Positions 37,823 through 55,746 of a stretch of 64,000 nucleotides of DNA are shown piece after piece (position 1 is the first letter of the stretch; the number at the start of each line of letters is the position of its first letter). The translations under genes and the position numbers were made by a program. The DNA lies in NCBI GenBank assembly GCA_905250125.1, contig CAJNOL010000079.1, positions 213,865-277,864 of the forward strand. The letters are read 5' to 3'. Under the pieces are notes generated by a model, which was not told the DNA's origin, did no database searches, and worked only from the letters and a program-made list of their open reading frames with translations. This DNA comes from Rotaria sordida (Eukaryota; Rotifera; Eurotatoria; Philodinida; Philodinidae).

Positions 37823-39696
37823 TGTAAAAAAAACTATGAGAAAAATCAGATTAAACCGATTAAAATTAGTCATAGTCGGTTATAATTAATACAACAGTTT
37901 ATTACCCATTACATTGATTAAAACCAATTGAAGTCGATGTTTACCTGTTGTAAATCAATCAGAAATTAACTAACAATTAATTCAAACAAACTATAATGTT
38001 TTAAGATCAATATCAGACAGATATCATCAAGACATCAATTGCTTCGAGCACAGATAATTTTCATTGAGTAAAATTGCTTGTTTTTTAATTTTCAAGAAAA
38101 TGTTACCTAAAATATTAATTACAATTCTCTGAAGTTTGTACTGCCCATTTTTTCTTCAGAAGAAGCATATACCTTCCTTTCATTCAAAACTAATTGGAAG
38201 TCTATTCCTTCTTGGAGCAAAGAAATTAGTCTTAGAGATAGAAAGTAAGTTTATGACATTCCATTTGAATAAGTAAAAAAAAACAGAGACAATTAAAATA
38301 AGTGTGGGATTTAGGATATAGCTGCAGGTGAAGAGAAGACGCACTCACACTCACATCTGAACGAAAACTTCGTCAATCCTCATATCCTTCATACGTCAAC
38401 ATCGAAATGAGATTTCATTCCGATTGAAATAAGAGGTTTTATTGAAAAAAGCGTTTTCTTTGAAAGTCCAACTGGCACAACTTATTTTCTTTGATTTCTA
38501 ACTCTTGAACATTGTTCTTAACACATTAAAAGATGTTTACACGTGAGGGTTTGAAATAAATCATTTTGAACAGAAAAGAGAAAATGTAACAAGTATCTAA
38601 CTATAAATATATTGCTCTGAGTTTTTTTAGAATTCGCATTTTCAGTTTTTAAAAAACAATTAGCTTTTGCTCTATTAAAATCAATAGTCTTCTATTTACT
38701 GTTATTATTTGATTAACTTTTTCTTTTACAATGAAATGAAATCAATAAGTAATGATGAAAAATAAATTTTTTCCAAATAATTTCTAATTAATTATCAAAA
38801 ATCAATAAGGATATATTACTGACAATGATAATTTATTTTAATCTGTACTTTTTTTTTTGAAAATAAAGTTACTAGGCTTTGGCTTCGATTAATTATTCTG
38901 GTTAGTACAAATTGAATTATTCATACTTGGGTTTTCTACTTTATTCTTTTTTCCACATAGGGTATCACTGCAATTCTTATAACCGAATCAGAAATCAAAT
39001 GAATTCCAATAGATTATAGTTAGCGTTATCTGATTTTAGACGATATTTAGCTAAACGTTCTAATTGATTACAAAGGCTTGTTAGCGCAGCTCTTTTTAGG
39101 TTGAACGTTGAAACTCACATGTTAACTAGTATATGATTTAGTATATCGTTTTTATGTAATGAAATATACTCTAAAGTTTGATGAATATTCTTTGAAGTAA
39201 TATACAATGCAACGAAGATTTCTTTCTCAATATCAGTTCCATTTTGTGGAATAGAAAGAAAAAAATATATGAACGATGTTAAACAAAGATACCATATTAC
39301 GTTTCACGTCTTTCTTGAAGTTGTAACTGACACACATTTCTTTCTCGTCATCTGTATTCATGACACAGAATGGAATAGTAGAACGTTTGTGGATGAGCCA
39401 AATTCAATTTCTTTTTTTTCTTTTATAATAATGTTACTTGTTTAATAGAAAAGAAGACACATAATCAAATCGCCAACTGAATGGTCATCATTTTGTGTGT
39501 TTAATCTAGAATAGTATCTATTTTGCATAACATTGCATCTGTATCTCAAATAATTGTACCTTTGAAGGAAGTAATAGAGGGTAGATTAATCATGAATGTC
39601 ATTAAGAGTATGAAGATCTTGTGTCCTTCTCAAACAAAACTGAAAGCCAATTGATATTCAATCGTTAGTTGATGTTATTTCATTTGAGAAAACGTT
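37823..39696. other. Intergenic DNA
   Basis: No gene or element recognised between the inverted-repeat element and the assembly gap. Confidence 0.45.
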
Positions 39697-39796
39697 NNNN
39701 NNNNNNNNNNNNNNNNNNNNNNNNNNNNNNNNNNNNNNNNNNNNNNNNNNNNNNNNNNNNNNNNNNNNNNNNNNNNNNNNNNNNNNNNNNNNNNNN
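39697..39796. other. Assembly gap (100 N)
   Basis: Exactly 100 N, which usually denotes a gap of unknown true length. Confidence 0.99.
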
Positions 39797-40018
39797 TCTG
39801 GATAATAAAAATTGCATGTAATTCATTAAAATCAATCGGTAAAGAGTAACAAATCTATTTAAGTTTGACATGATAATTATTAAAGGAATCATCATCATTA
39901 GATGTTTCGACTAACTGAATCACTCAAACATGATTTGCATTCATAGATTTGGCATAAATTAATCATCTTTGATGATTATTGGCATTTCGCGTACCAAGGA
40001 TTGATGTAATTTCATTTA

Positions 40019-40488
40019 CCCTTTCGCGACGATGTGGCCCACCAGTGAGTTACACTATATTTTAAAACTAACGAGTGATCCAGAATAAATGACCGCACTT
40101 TACATTTCATATTTTAACCTCTAACTACATTTTATTCAAAAAAACAGCATATATCATAAGATGCAGCGTGAAAAACTCTACAATCTGCATAATAAAGCTT
40201 ATTTTAATTGTGTAATTTTTGTTTTCAAAAAAAGCAAAATCCTGTGCAATCAATTTTCGCAACCTCACAAATTGGTCACACACAGTTTTGGTTTTTTTTT
40301 GAAAACAAAAAGTGCACGAATGAAATAAGCTTTACTATGTAGATTATAGAGGTTTTCATGCTGCCTCTTATGATAGATTTTGTTTTCCAATAAAACATAT
40401 TTAGAGATTAAAATATGAAATGCGAAATTCGGTCATTTATTCTGAGTCACCTGTTACTTTCTATGAAAATCGAATTGCCGCGAAAGGG
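40019..40488. mobile_element. MITE with piggyBac-like ends (CCCTTTCGCG...CGCGAAAGGG)
   Basis: The termini are a perfect 10-bp inverted repeat, CCCTTTCGCG (40019-40028) and CGCGAAAGGG (40479-40488). The right end is followed by TTAA and the left end preceded by TTA, as expected if a TTAA target duplication lost one base. TTAA targets with CCCT.. ends are typical of the piggyBac superfamily. Complementary inner arms (AGAATAAATGACCG near 40082, TAAAGCTTATTT near 40192) give an almost complete hairpin of 470 bp. No coding capacity. Confidence 0.8.
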
Positions 40489-41257
40489 TTAATAATGATC
40501 AACGTTACTGACAAAGTATTAAAATGTTACTTTTTTTAGGATTGTTTTCGATATGATTGAATTCTTAGGAGTTCTTTAGTGTATAAAACAATTTCAGATA
40601 CCTGCTGAAGTACTAATCACGACAAGAGAAACTATTCCCTCATTGTTACTAGTACACATATTAGTGCCTGAATTCTACAAGCTTGCCGTTTGTTTGCTTC
40701 TTTCTTTGATTTTGACATTCCAAATAATATTATGCACTATGCAAGTCTCTTATTTTTGTCCAAGTAACTATAAGTATCGACCGTATTAAAATAATTGATG
40801 TATATATGTGATTCTTGTCTTATAGTTCATCTTAGGATTTGAAACTTAAGGTTGAAATGTCTATAAGAAAAAAAGTATTCCTGTGGATATTTTGTCTAGT
40901 GGTACATGCTAGACTGATTAAAGGACTGAATTTGATGAGAAACATTCTTATCAGAACACAAAACGTAGAAAGGCCTATGGTATGCTAAGACTCTGGAATT
41001 CGGAATTAGCGCAGTGAACTGCATACAGTCATGTGTGTTTCTACCAAAAAGAGATTGATCTTTTAGGGAACTTTCCTCATAAGTCAAAACTCAAACACAA
41101 AAAGAAAATGTAATTTTTTTTTAATTAATTTTATTCATCACTATTTATTCGTTATTTTTGGATTTAACATAAGATGATAGTCATGTTGTAAGATCGAAAA
41201 TTTCGTCTTGTTATACATATAAGATAAAAAATAAAATTGATTCAAAGAAAAAAGTGA

Positions 41258-46800
<5,543 letters not shown>

Positions 46801-47043
46801 ATCTATAATAAAACGCATAAAAAAACAAACTTTGATCATCTTCTAAATATAATATACAATAACTAATCAGACAAAATTGTTTTTTCGTTCATTCAAAAAC
46901 GAATTAACTTAATAAATCATTAAAATTGATTTTATATCAACCAAGTTCAAATGCGAAAAGAGAAATAATAACAGCTTTCATTGCTCATTGAATTTTGATA
47001 TGTAATATGATCGTTTGATAAAGATGATTGCTCTCGTCAAAAC
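46801..47043. other. Upstream region of ERMARD
   Basis: No gene recognised; the ERMARD promoter should lie here or in the following hairpin. Confidence 0.4.
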
Positions 47044-47374
47044 CGAATTCTCTATACCTTATTCCGTTCAGGAGTTACTTGTAGTTTCTCAAGATCCCTG
47101 AAATCGGTCAAACAATCTCCTACCAGACTACCATAGCTCAGCACAAAGGTAATCGACCACACTGAGTCGAATGATAATGGGTTTTTCTAATTTCGAAGCT
47201 GTTATGCCAGCATTTCCGATATTGTCACAGAAAAAAAAACATGATCGTTCAGCTCATAGTGGTCGATTACGCCTGTCCTGAGCCATGATAACTTGGTTAG
47301 AGATCGTTTGGTCGATTTCAGAAGTTTTGAGAAAATGCTCACAACTCTAGGACGAAACAAGTGATAGAGAGTTC
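47044..47374. mobile_element. Foldback element upstream of ERMARD
   Basis: Left arm CGAATTCTCTATA (47044) pairs with TATAGAGAGTTCG-like sequence at 47362-47374. Inner pairs are CTGAAATCGGTCAAACAATCTC (near 47100) with GAGATCGTTTGGTCGATTTCAG (near 47302), and GGTAATCGACCAC (47148) with GTGGTCGATTACG (47259). About 330 bp in total, with a loop of about 100 bp. Confidence 0.82.
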
Positions 47375-47886
47375 GACCTTATGTAGATAGAAAGAAAACA
47401 ATGTTCTTTATCGAATGGTCATAATACAAGTCAAAATTCAACAAAAAATGGCTTCAAAATGTTATTTTGAAAGTCTTCGCCAAGAATTCACCTGATTTGC
47501 CAATAGCTGACTAATCAAATTTTAACCTATTTTTATTAAAAAAAAATATTCTTCTCTCTGTCTGAAAACCGTAGGTTTCTATTGGGCTCTATCAAAATTT
47601 ATTGAAAAAATGATCATTTGCCTTATATTTTGGCGTCGATAATAATATGCGGAATACAAATAATCATAACTGATTTTTTTTTCTTTTTCTATATTAATTT
47701 TGAATAACAATATCAAATAGTTTACGGAATTATGAAGTATCTGATAGATAAGAAATATAATGTCGAAAGACCAAGACGATCTGATCTTAATAACAAAAGA
47801 AAAAACATCTATTGTATAAAACAAAAAGAGCATTTCGATAATTAAATTCAAATAAAAGAAAAAAACAAACAAACAAGAATATATTA

Positions 47887-50800
47887 TTACAATGAATTAT
47901 CATCTTTTTGATGCCATTTAGCAAAACGTGGAATAATTGTTTTCCATTGTTTAAAATTTTTTTCTGTTATATCAGATTGAATTGGTTGAAATATTTTTTT
48001 TACAGTAATAATCTTTTGAAAATGTTCATAATCATCAATTAAACCACAACCATATGCAGCTAAAAATCCAGCTCCTATACCTGATGCATAATCAAATGCA
48101 TGACAACGTTGAATAGGTATTTGTGTTAAATTTGCTATAATTTGACATATAAAGTCACATGTTGATACTCCACCAGCTATACGTATAAATTTTAAATTTT
48201 CTTCACCTTGATATTTATTAAAATCATGTTGTACAAATGTAAATAATTCATAAACAACAAATGCAATTGATTGAAGTATTGATCGAAGTAAATCATCACG
48301 TGTTGTTTGACAATTAATACCAATAAAACCAGATCCACAATAGGGATCATTATTATGACCACCAAATGCAGGAAGAAAAAATACTCGAGCAAGTTTAATA
48401 TCAGTCGATATGTTGTTTAGTTCAGAATAATCATTAAAAAATCCAGCTTGTCGAGCCCAATTAAGAACATTTGCACATCCACTATGATATGCATGAAGAA
48501 AATGAATATTTTCTTCAGGATTTGAAAGATCTGAATAGGCTACAAGTGGATATATACCATCAGTACAAGCACTAACTTTATCAGTTAAAATATTAACAAA
48601 TGCACCAGTACCTAATGTAAGTAAACATTCACCAAGATGACAGACACATTGACCAAACATACTTGCTTGAACATCACCAACAACAGCAGTTATTGGTATA
48701 GCACGACCTTTTCAATAAAATATTATAGATAGATGATTTTTGTGGCTAGATATATACAAAATCAATTTTGGTTCTAGTTTTGCTTGTTTAGCAAAAACGA
48801 AAATTTAATTGGAATAAAAACAAAAACTCTGAATGATGTAAATACGTATTTACTAATGAATGAATATTGAAAAGAGAATGATAGAAGAATTCATGCATTT
48901 CTAAACTTCCTAAAGTCTTGAAAATAATTCTTACAGCACTATATAGAATATTTACGAATCTCAGTCATTTGAACTTTATTGTTTTATAAACGTAACGTTA
49001 GATCTGACTTTTTCCTTCTTTGCATATATCTAATAAATACATAGTCGAGTACATATGAATACTTGTTGTCCATATTGATAAAACCTATTTATAATAATTA
49101 TTATATTGAACCGTGTTCTATTCAGATATAATTCAGAAATACATTAAATTGATAAGATTAACCAATCCTACTCATGAAGGAATGTTTTCAAGTGATTTCT
49201 TACCAAAAGTTACTGAATTATCCATTTATCGGCCATGCTATTTCCAAATATGATCATAAGAAATTTCTTTAGATCTTTAAATGTTGATTTTCTAGAAAAC
49301 CAGTTTTTCAAACGAATAAATATTTTAACAAAATCGTTTTAGATCTACTCAAATTATAGAGCATATCGAGGTGTCTATAAGGCAATAATCTTTTCTGTTT
49401 TCTGACAATGAATTTTTAGATAAAATAATATTATCTTAAAGATTTTTGCATTAAAAGTATGAATTGAAATAGATATTTTCTGAAAAAATTATTGTTTTTT
49501 AGGCAATCTGATATACGCTGTAATCTGAATGGTTCCAAAATACTTTTTAGTGAAAAGTTTGTTAGTTTGAAAAACCACCATACGATGACCTAAGAAAATG
49601 TCTTATAGTTATATTCGACATCAACATGATCAATAACCTACAATTTCCAAGCTTTCAATGAGAAAGAGATTGATTAGTTGAAAATGTTTCCTCGTCAGTT
49701 GACAATTAATTTAATAGACTAACTAGAAACTAGCAGAACTCTTCTAGAGTCCATATTTTTCAGATTATTTTGTGAAAAACTTTTCGTAAGTCCATATGTT
49801 CATATTTATTCTTCAATTCTGAAACATGCAGGTAAAAGAATGAATATAACTATACTCCAATCAAAGTCTCATCTAAAGAGCTAGATATTTTCTTATATAA
49901 ATATTTTATACTAATGTACCGATAATCACATAACTTTCTTACTATATTTTTATTGTTTTTTTTTCTTTGCTCACTTTTCTCTGTATGATTCATTCTTTCT
50001 TATATAAGTATTTGTTATATGTGAAGTAGATATAACTGAATTTATGAAGTAGTAACAAAGAGATTCATTTGAATTCTATTACAATTCGGAATACAAAAAA
50101 AAATCGAACTTTCAAATTCCGAAGACTATCATCAAAGTTCATGTATATAAGCACATTAATTGTAAGAGAAAATTAATCCAATGCAAATAAATTACTTTCT
50201 ATATATAATCATACAGAGCACTTGTCACTTACCGAAAAAACTTGGATCACATTTTCCGAATTGTCCAAAAGTTGGTTTAATGGTTGGTAATAATTTCATT
50301 GAAATACCTAAATTTTTACAAACTAATCCTGACCATTGTGATTTAAATGGATCATAAAGTCCTGTTGAACTTGCACATGATACATCAGTTACATATTCTT
50401 GTCCACCAGTTAATTTCCATATAATCCATGTATCAATACAACCAAATAATAATCGATTTTGACGTGCATATTGTACTAAATGAGGTTTTTTTTCAAATAA
50501 CCATAATAATTTAAATGCAATCATTTGTGTACGAAATTCAAGATTTGATAATGTTGATAGACGTGCTGTTTGAATAACTGGATAAATTATTTTTGATGCA
50601 TGACGTATTGTTTTCCATGTTAATGATGAATTTGTTGCTAAAGTTTGTAAACTTGATCTTGAATCATTCCATAAAATAATATTTGAATATGTTTCACCTG
50701 TTTTACGATCCCATAATATAACAGAATTTCTTAATGTTGATATACCTAAACATGTTATATCATCAATTGTTAATGGATGTGCATGTTCAATTGTTTCACG

Positions 50801-51064
50801 TATAACATAAAGAAATTTTGACCAAAATTCTTCAGGTTCAAATTCATAACCATGTGCTTCAGGATAATGAATTGTTTGTGGTTTTTGACTTGAAGATATA
50901 ATTTGAAATGATTTTGAAAATAAATAAGCACGAATTGATGATGTACCAATATCAATAGAAAGAATATATGGATCTTTAATAGATGATGATGAACTAGATT
51001 GTTCTTCACTTCCAGAATTACTTGTTAAACGTATTAAATTTCCTAATTTAGATTTGTGAGACAT
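47887..51064 (-). CDS. GK5: Glycerol kinase 5 homologue (FGGY kinase), 2 exons
   Basis: ATP-dependent FGGY-family kinase, glycerol being the presumed substrate. Exon 1 is 50233-51064 and exon 2 is 47887-48707, joined in phase through a 1.5-kb intron (donor GTAAGT); 550 aa against 529 in human GK5. Residues 1-31 are a Ser-rich extension. The N-terminal actin-like phosphate-binding loop is '[16 protein letters not shown]' (about residues 34-49). GK5-like blocks follow: '[15 protein letters not shown]', 'LGISTLRNS', 'LWNDSRS', '[15 protein letters not shown]' and '[11 protein letters not shown]'. Exon 2 starts '[18 protein letters not shown]' and has '[11 protein letters not shown]', 'FLPAFGG', '[13 protein letters not shown]' and '[12 protein letters not shown]'. 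A start at 51109 would add 15 residues; I prefer 51064 because the extra part reads like AT-rich leader. In GK5 proteins the classical glycerol-kinase motifs are divergent, and this copy follows GK5 rather than GK. Confidence 0.93.
48708..50232. other. Intron of GK5
   Basis: 1.5 kb AT-rich intron in which I recognise no gene or repeat. Confidence 0.6.
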
Positions 51065-51705
51065 AGCGTTTTTATTTTCTTTTATATTCCATGAATAAAA
51101 GAAGTGCACGTGATTAGAGGTATGAATATGCCTTATTAATAGGCAAAGGAGAGCAAAAATAATTTGCGTTATTCAATAATTAAGAAAGAAAAATACGTCA
51201 CAGTCAATATATATTTTTTCCTTCATTTTTCTATCACTAGTGATGTAATCAAGAGTGGGATTGGCCGGTAGCTATCCTATCCCAGAAATAAAGAAAAACA
51301 TGATAATTACTATCATAGACACTATCTTGCTTGGGTCTTTTTGCCCAAGATCGTTTATTCTAAAAACAAACGTCTGCTACAAAACCTAAAAAGCTTCCCT
51401 AACAGAAAGTTTTTTAGAGTGTAGATCATTGCTCTACCACTCATTGTCTTCCGCTTACGCCGCTACTTAGCATTCATATAACTTGTCACAAAATTAGATT
51501 GGGTATTGAATTTTCTGAGAGTATCTAGCGTAATAATTTTTAGTTTTCACAAAACCAATCATTTATGATGCAAAAGCAATTGGACAAATGTTGGCTCCTA
51601 TTGCTCATCGGTAGAAGGATCTGAAAAAAAGATTTTCTTATCTGAAGATAGAAGATTTTTTTCTCTTTAAAATCGTATATAATTGATTTTTATCAAATGC
51701 TCATT
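51065..51705. other. Upstream region of GK5
   Basis: No gene recognised. The first 200 bases presumably hold the GK5 leader and promoter. Confidence 0.4.
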
Positions 51706-52111
51706 AAAAAAAAATCATGCAACAGTAAAGAGAAGCATCCTCAAAATGAATCCGCATTTTTCTTATAATGCGGCATAATGATACAAAAATATTAATCTCT
51801 ACGTCTTCATTATTTTATAAAGTAAGATATTCCAAGAACAATAATTAATTACATATTGGACAACTACTTCAAATATGGATGAACGAAATTTTCACTGAGA
51901 AATTATCATTCAGTAAAACTTTCCAAACAAAAATAAAGTCATGTAATGAAATTTGTTAATAATCGTTATGGGATCAGCCAGCATAAATTAACTAACGAGA
52001 GAACTACCCCAAGTGGTAGCTCGTGTGTACAGTGAAACTCTTGTACTATGAAAAAAAAATGCGGACTCATTTTGAAGGTGTTTCTTTCTACTGTTGCTTC
52101 ATTTTTTTATG
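51706..52111. mobile_element. Foldback element with ~55-bp arms
   Basis: AATGAATCCGCATTTTTCTTAT (left, near 51745) pairs with CTATGAAAAAAAAATGCGGACTCATT (right, near 52060), and GCAACAGTAAAGAGAAGCATC pairs with the GGTGTTTCTTTCTACTGTTGC segment. The loop is about 290 bp, with no coding content. Confidence 0.75.
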
Positions 52112-52428
52112 AAGGTTTGTTGAGAATAAAGTACATACAAATCAAGAGAGAGAAAAACCCTCTATCTTCGAATTAAACAAAATTTCTTTCAGTAACTTTT
52201 GCATCGCATCTTATGTAATCAAAGAATAAACAGTGTATCTCATATATCTAAAAAAACCGAATATTCATAAAGGTAATGAAGTACATAGAAAACAAGAATA
52301 TTAAACTAAAGTCAATACTTTATTGCTCTCTTGTATACCACATGAAATTTAAACCAAAATCCATAAATGACAAAATTCTTTGACTTCAATGAATTGTTAT
52401 AATGAGAAAAGAGTGAAATTTCTACAAC

Positions 52429-52972
52429 AAAAATACTTGTGGCATATCAAAAGTTCTAACCACGGGGTTCAACGGATCTTTTCGGATAAGAGGATCTATG
52501 GAGAAATGAAAAACCACATATCCGATGTTGTAGAGCTTTTCGAGGCCAGTCGAATGGTATATAATAAATTCTATTTTCATAGGACTTTGAAGGACCTAGA
52601 GTCAATTTACTGATAGACGACTGCAACCAATCCTGACAAGACGATCAGAGATGCTACATATATGAGGTTGTAGCGTGTCAAAAACTCTACAAAATCATAT
52701 GTGAGAAAAAATATTTTACAAATACCAAGGATTACAATATTCAGACACTTATCATACTTGGATGTGGATGTGTAGTCATCTATCAGTAAATTGACTTTAG
52801 GTACTTCAAAGTTCTGTGAAAACAAGATTTTCTATATACCATTCGACGCGCCTCAAAAAGTTCTACAACATCGGATATTTGCTTTTTTCATTTCTCAATA
52901 GGTCTCCTTATCCGAAAAGATTCTTTAAACGCTATGGCCAGAATTTTTGGTATGTCCTAAGTATTTTAAAGT
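52429..52972. mobile_element. Foldback element with ~190-bp arms
   Basis: Left tracts AAAATACTTGTGGCATATC, GATCTTTTCGGATAAGAGGA, ACATATCCGATGTTGTAGA and CGAATGGTATATA recur inverted on the right between 52770 and 52972. Arms of about 190 bp flank a 150-bp loop. Small open frames on both strands derive from the arms. Confidence 0.88.
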
Positions 52973-53075
52973 ACAATCATGTCGGAATTGTTTTGTATTA
53001 AATTGATTTCAGGGTCATGCTTATAATAATAATAAATATGTTTATGAGAATAAAAAAACCAAAAATAAACAAGAT

Positions 53076-54056
53076 TTAAAATATTTGTTCTTCTCGTAAA
53101 CCTTCAACACCACATTCAACAAAATAAATTGATTTAATATGATTATCTTTTAATAAATCTAAAATTTGATCTTTTGTAAAATTAGATGTTAATGCAATAA
53201 GACAACCTCCACCGCCAGCACCAGTAATTTTTGCTGAAATATTTTTATCTGCTAATATTTGTATAATATTATCAATTTCTATTGTTGATACACCTAAACA
53301 TTTAAGTAATTGTTGATTTTGTTGAAATAATTGATTTATTTGTTCAGGATATTCAATCATTTTATCAACACATAATTCAATATCATTTAAACATTTTTCT
53401 CCATCTTTTTGATTATTTTCAATAAATAAACGTACTAAATCAACCATTTTTTTTGTTGATTTTGGTATACCTGTATCAATAATAGCTAAATTTGATAAAT
53501 GAAAATTAATATGTTTTTTTAATGTTCGACTATAAACAAGTGATTGTCCATATGTACTTATTGTATTATCAATACCAGATGGTGTACCATGAAAAATACA
53601 TTCAACTTTATATGATAATTGATTAATATCTTCTTGATTAAATGTTTTATAATAAAGTAAATAAAAACAACCAACAAGACAAACACTAAATGCTGCACTT
53701 GAACCAAGTCCAGCACCAATAGGAATTTCCGAACGTACTTGTATATTTAAATGACTTTGATTAGATATGAAAGATTTAAAACGATTATAAACATAAAGTA
53801 TAGCTTGAATTTCAATTGGATATGAATCATGTATATCTAATAAATCAATTGAATAATGTTGATTTGTATCATGAAATAATATTTTTAATAAACTTTTATT
53901 AGTTTCATTATTTTCTATTTCTTCTTCTGTTAATTCCATATATAAACGCATACCAATACTAGTAACCAAAGCTCGACGACCATAAACAACAGCATGTTCA
54001 CCACCAATAATTAATTTACCTGGTGATGAAACAATGACGGTTTTTTTCATCTTCAA
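53076..54056 (-). CDS. MVK: Mevalonate kinase, single exon
   Basis: Phosphorylates mevalonate with ATP in isoprenoid/sterol synthesis; cytosolic or peroxisomal. An uninterrupted 326-aa frame shows all three GHMP-kinase motifs. Motif 1 is 'SPGKLIIGGEHAVVYG' (residues 11-26, with the Lys and Glu expected at the active site). Motif 2 is 'PIGAGLGSSAAFSV' (112-125), the ATP-binding glycine-rich loop. The 'HGTPSGIDN' segment (156-164) has Asp163 equivalent to the catalytic base Asp204 of the human enzyme. Motif 3 is 'KITGAGGGGCLIAL' (276-289). It is about 70 residues shorter than human MVK (396 aa), mostly through shorter segments before the 'PSGIDN' block and after it, and it has no intron, unlike most neighbours. 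M1 and M3 are both possible starts. Function is confident because all catalytic motifs are intact. Confidence 0.95.
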   Translation of the reverse strand: MKMKKTVIVSSPGKLIIGGEHAVVYGRRALVTSIGMRLYMELTEEEIENNETNKSLLKILFHDTNQHYSIDLLDIHDSYPIEIQAILYVYNRFKSFISNQSHLNIQVRSEIPIGAGLGSSAAFSVCLVGCFYLLYYKTFNQEDINQLSYKVECIFHGTPSGIDNTISTYGQSLVYSRTLKKHINFHLSNLAIIDTGIPKSTKKMVDLVRLFIENNQKDGEKCLNDIELCVDKMIEYPEQINQLFQQNQQLLKCLGVSTIEIDNIIQILADKNISAKITGAGGGGCLIALTSNFTKDQILDLLKDNHIKSIYFVECGVEGLREEQIF

Positions 54057-55746
54057 TAATGTTATTTTAATACTTCATTTGAAGTTTATGAGTACAGTTT
54101 CAACAAAAAAATAGCTAATTTTTTACATATATCTCGATTGAATATATGCATATTTCATTTTTTAAAGATATTTATTTATTTTTGTTATATCATTGTTTAG
54201 GACATTTGCTATTGTGAAATGAGGCCGACAAAAAAATCAACGGACAAGAGTCTCACTTACAAAAAAGATAAATATTTGACTGAATCGAAAGTTTATATCA
54301 GTATTTAATTGTAGTCAAAAAATTTTATCTTCAGAATGTTTAAAAAATTGTTTTTATGTAAAGAGAGCGATAAATAACGTACTGTTGTGAGCTCTCTTCA
54401 ATTAAAACATAGATAAAATTTTAAAAAAATAGTCGTTCTATGACAAAATTTTTCGATTTCAAAAGTCATCCACCATTGAAATCTAATCAATGAATGACAT
54501 GAGTTTAGAGTACTCTTACCAGGTCTTAAAATTGAACCACTTTTTTTGTAGCCCGAGCCCGAAGAAAATTTCGTTTACAAAGATTTTTTTTCTATGTGAA
54601 AAACTATTGCATATTTTTTGTCTTTTAGAAAAAAGTGATGACCGAGGGAAGAGGTAGCCTGGAATCTTTCCCCCTATCCTTCTCTCAGGAATGAGTCAAA
54701 TGTCAAAAAAGGATAAAATCGTCGGGCCAGGTGGCTTGTTTCAAGGCCTGACTCCTACTTATCATAATTGGATGATACTTAATTTTTGAAAGCAAGGAAT
54801 TTTGTTATAGAACGTTAATTGATTGGTTTTTAACATCAATCTATTATTGATCTATTAGGAGGTCAAAATTTCGGACTAGACCCAAATTTCTCTTATTAAT
54901 CCTTATAAAAAGTCTTACTTCAATCATCTCAAAAGATCACACCACGTTTAATGGGATTAAAACAGACTGCTCAGCACTATATCTTACTGGAAATGCATGT
55001 CAATAAGGACTAGGAAGAGTACTAAGTTTTTATAGGATTTATGGCTTTTTAAGAAAGTTAATGAGACGAATTTGAGACCAAACCCCAAGTCCTGTAGGAC
55101 TTACGATTTGGACCGAAATGCGTATAAACCGATCGATTTCAGTATGACAGAATCAAGAATCGTACATTGCTAATGTTCTTAGTTTTGTATCTCATTTCTT
55201 CTTCTTTCAATGGCATTTGATTGTTTTTATCAGTTCCACTTCATTCAAGATTTGTTAATACTATCTACAATCAGAATTCTTTCAACGCATGTTAATTAGT
55301 TTCTTCTAATGTTACGAAGTTATATTTGAGAAAAAAAAATTCTATCACAATAAGTTAAAATTTACAGAGACTACAGCCTAACCTTTATATAATATATTGT
55401 GACCCACAAAGGACAATAAAGTTTCGTATAGTAAATCTTGTCGATTAACAGATTTCTACCAAACACAATCAAATATAGATTGATATTCATAATAAAATTC
55501 TAGAACAAATCTGTTAGTTAAACTGCAAGTATATATATTTTTTTTTAATCATCATTTGAACATAAAAACAAAAACAACGATATTCTCTGCAATTCTTTTT
55601 CTCAGTTTGACTTTTTTAAATGATAAAGTACTTATTTAAGAAATAAAAAAGAGAAAGAAAAATGAGTCATGCTAGATTGTTTAGAAAACGAAAAGAAAAT
55701 GAAAATGCAAATAAAATATTTTTTTAAATAGTTTTTTTTTTCTTCT
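54057..55746. other. Intergenic DNA between MVK and SLC66A2
   Basis: No gene recognised. Bases about 54860-55130 show weak self-complementarity (TTTCGGACTAGACCCAAATT against AATTTGAGACCAAACCCC and GGACCGAAATG), possibly an old foldback element. I rate that as uncertain. Confidence 0.4.

Noticed and set aside
52380..53001. Three small open frames on both strands
   Set aside because: All derive from the complementary arms of the foldback element at 52429-52972.
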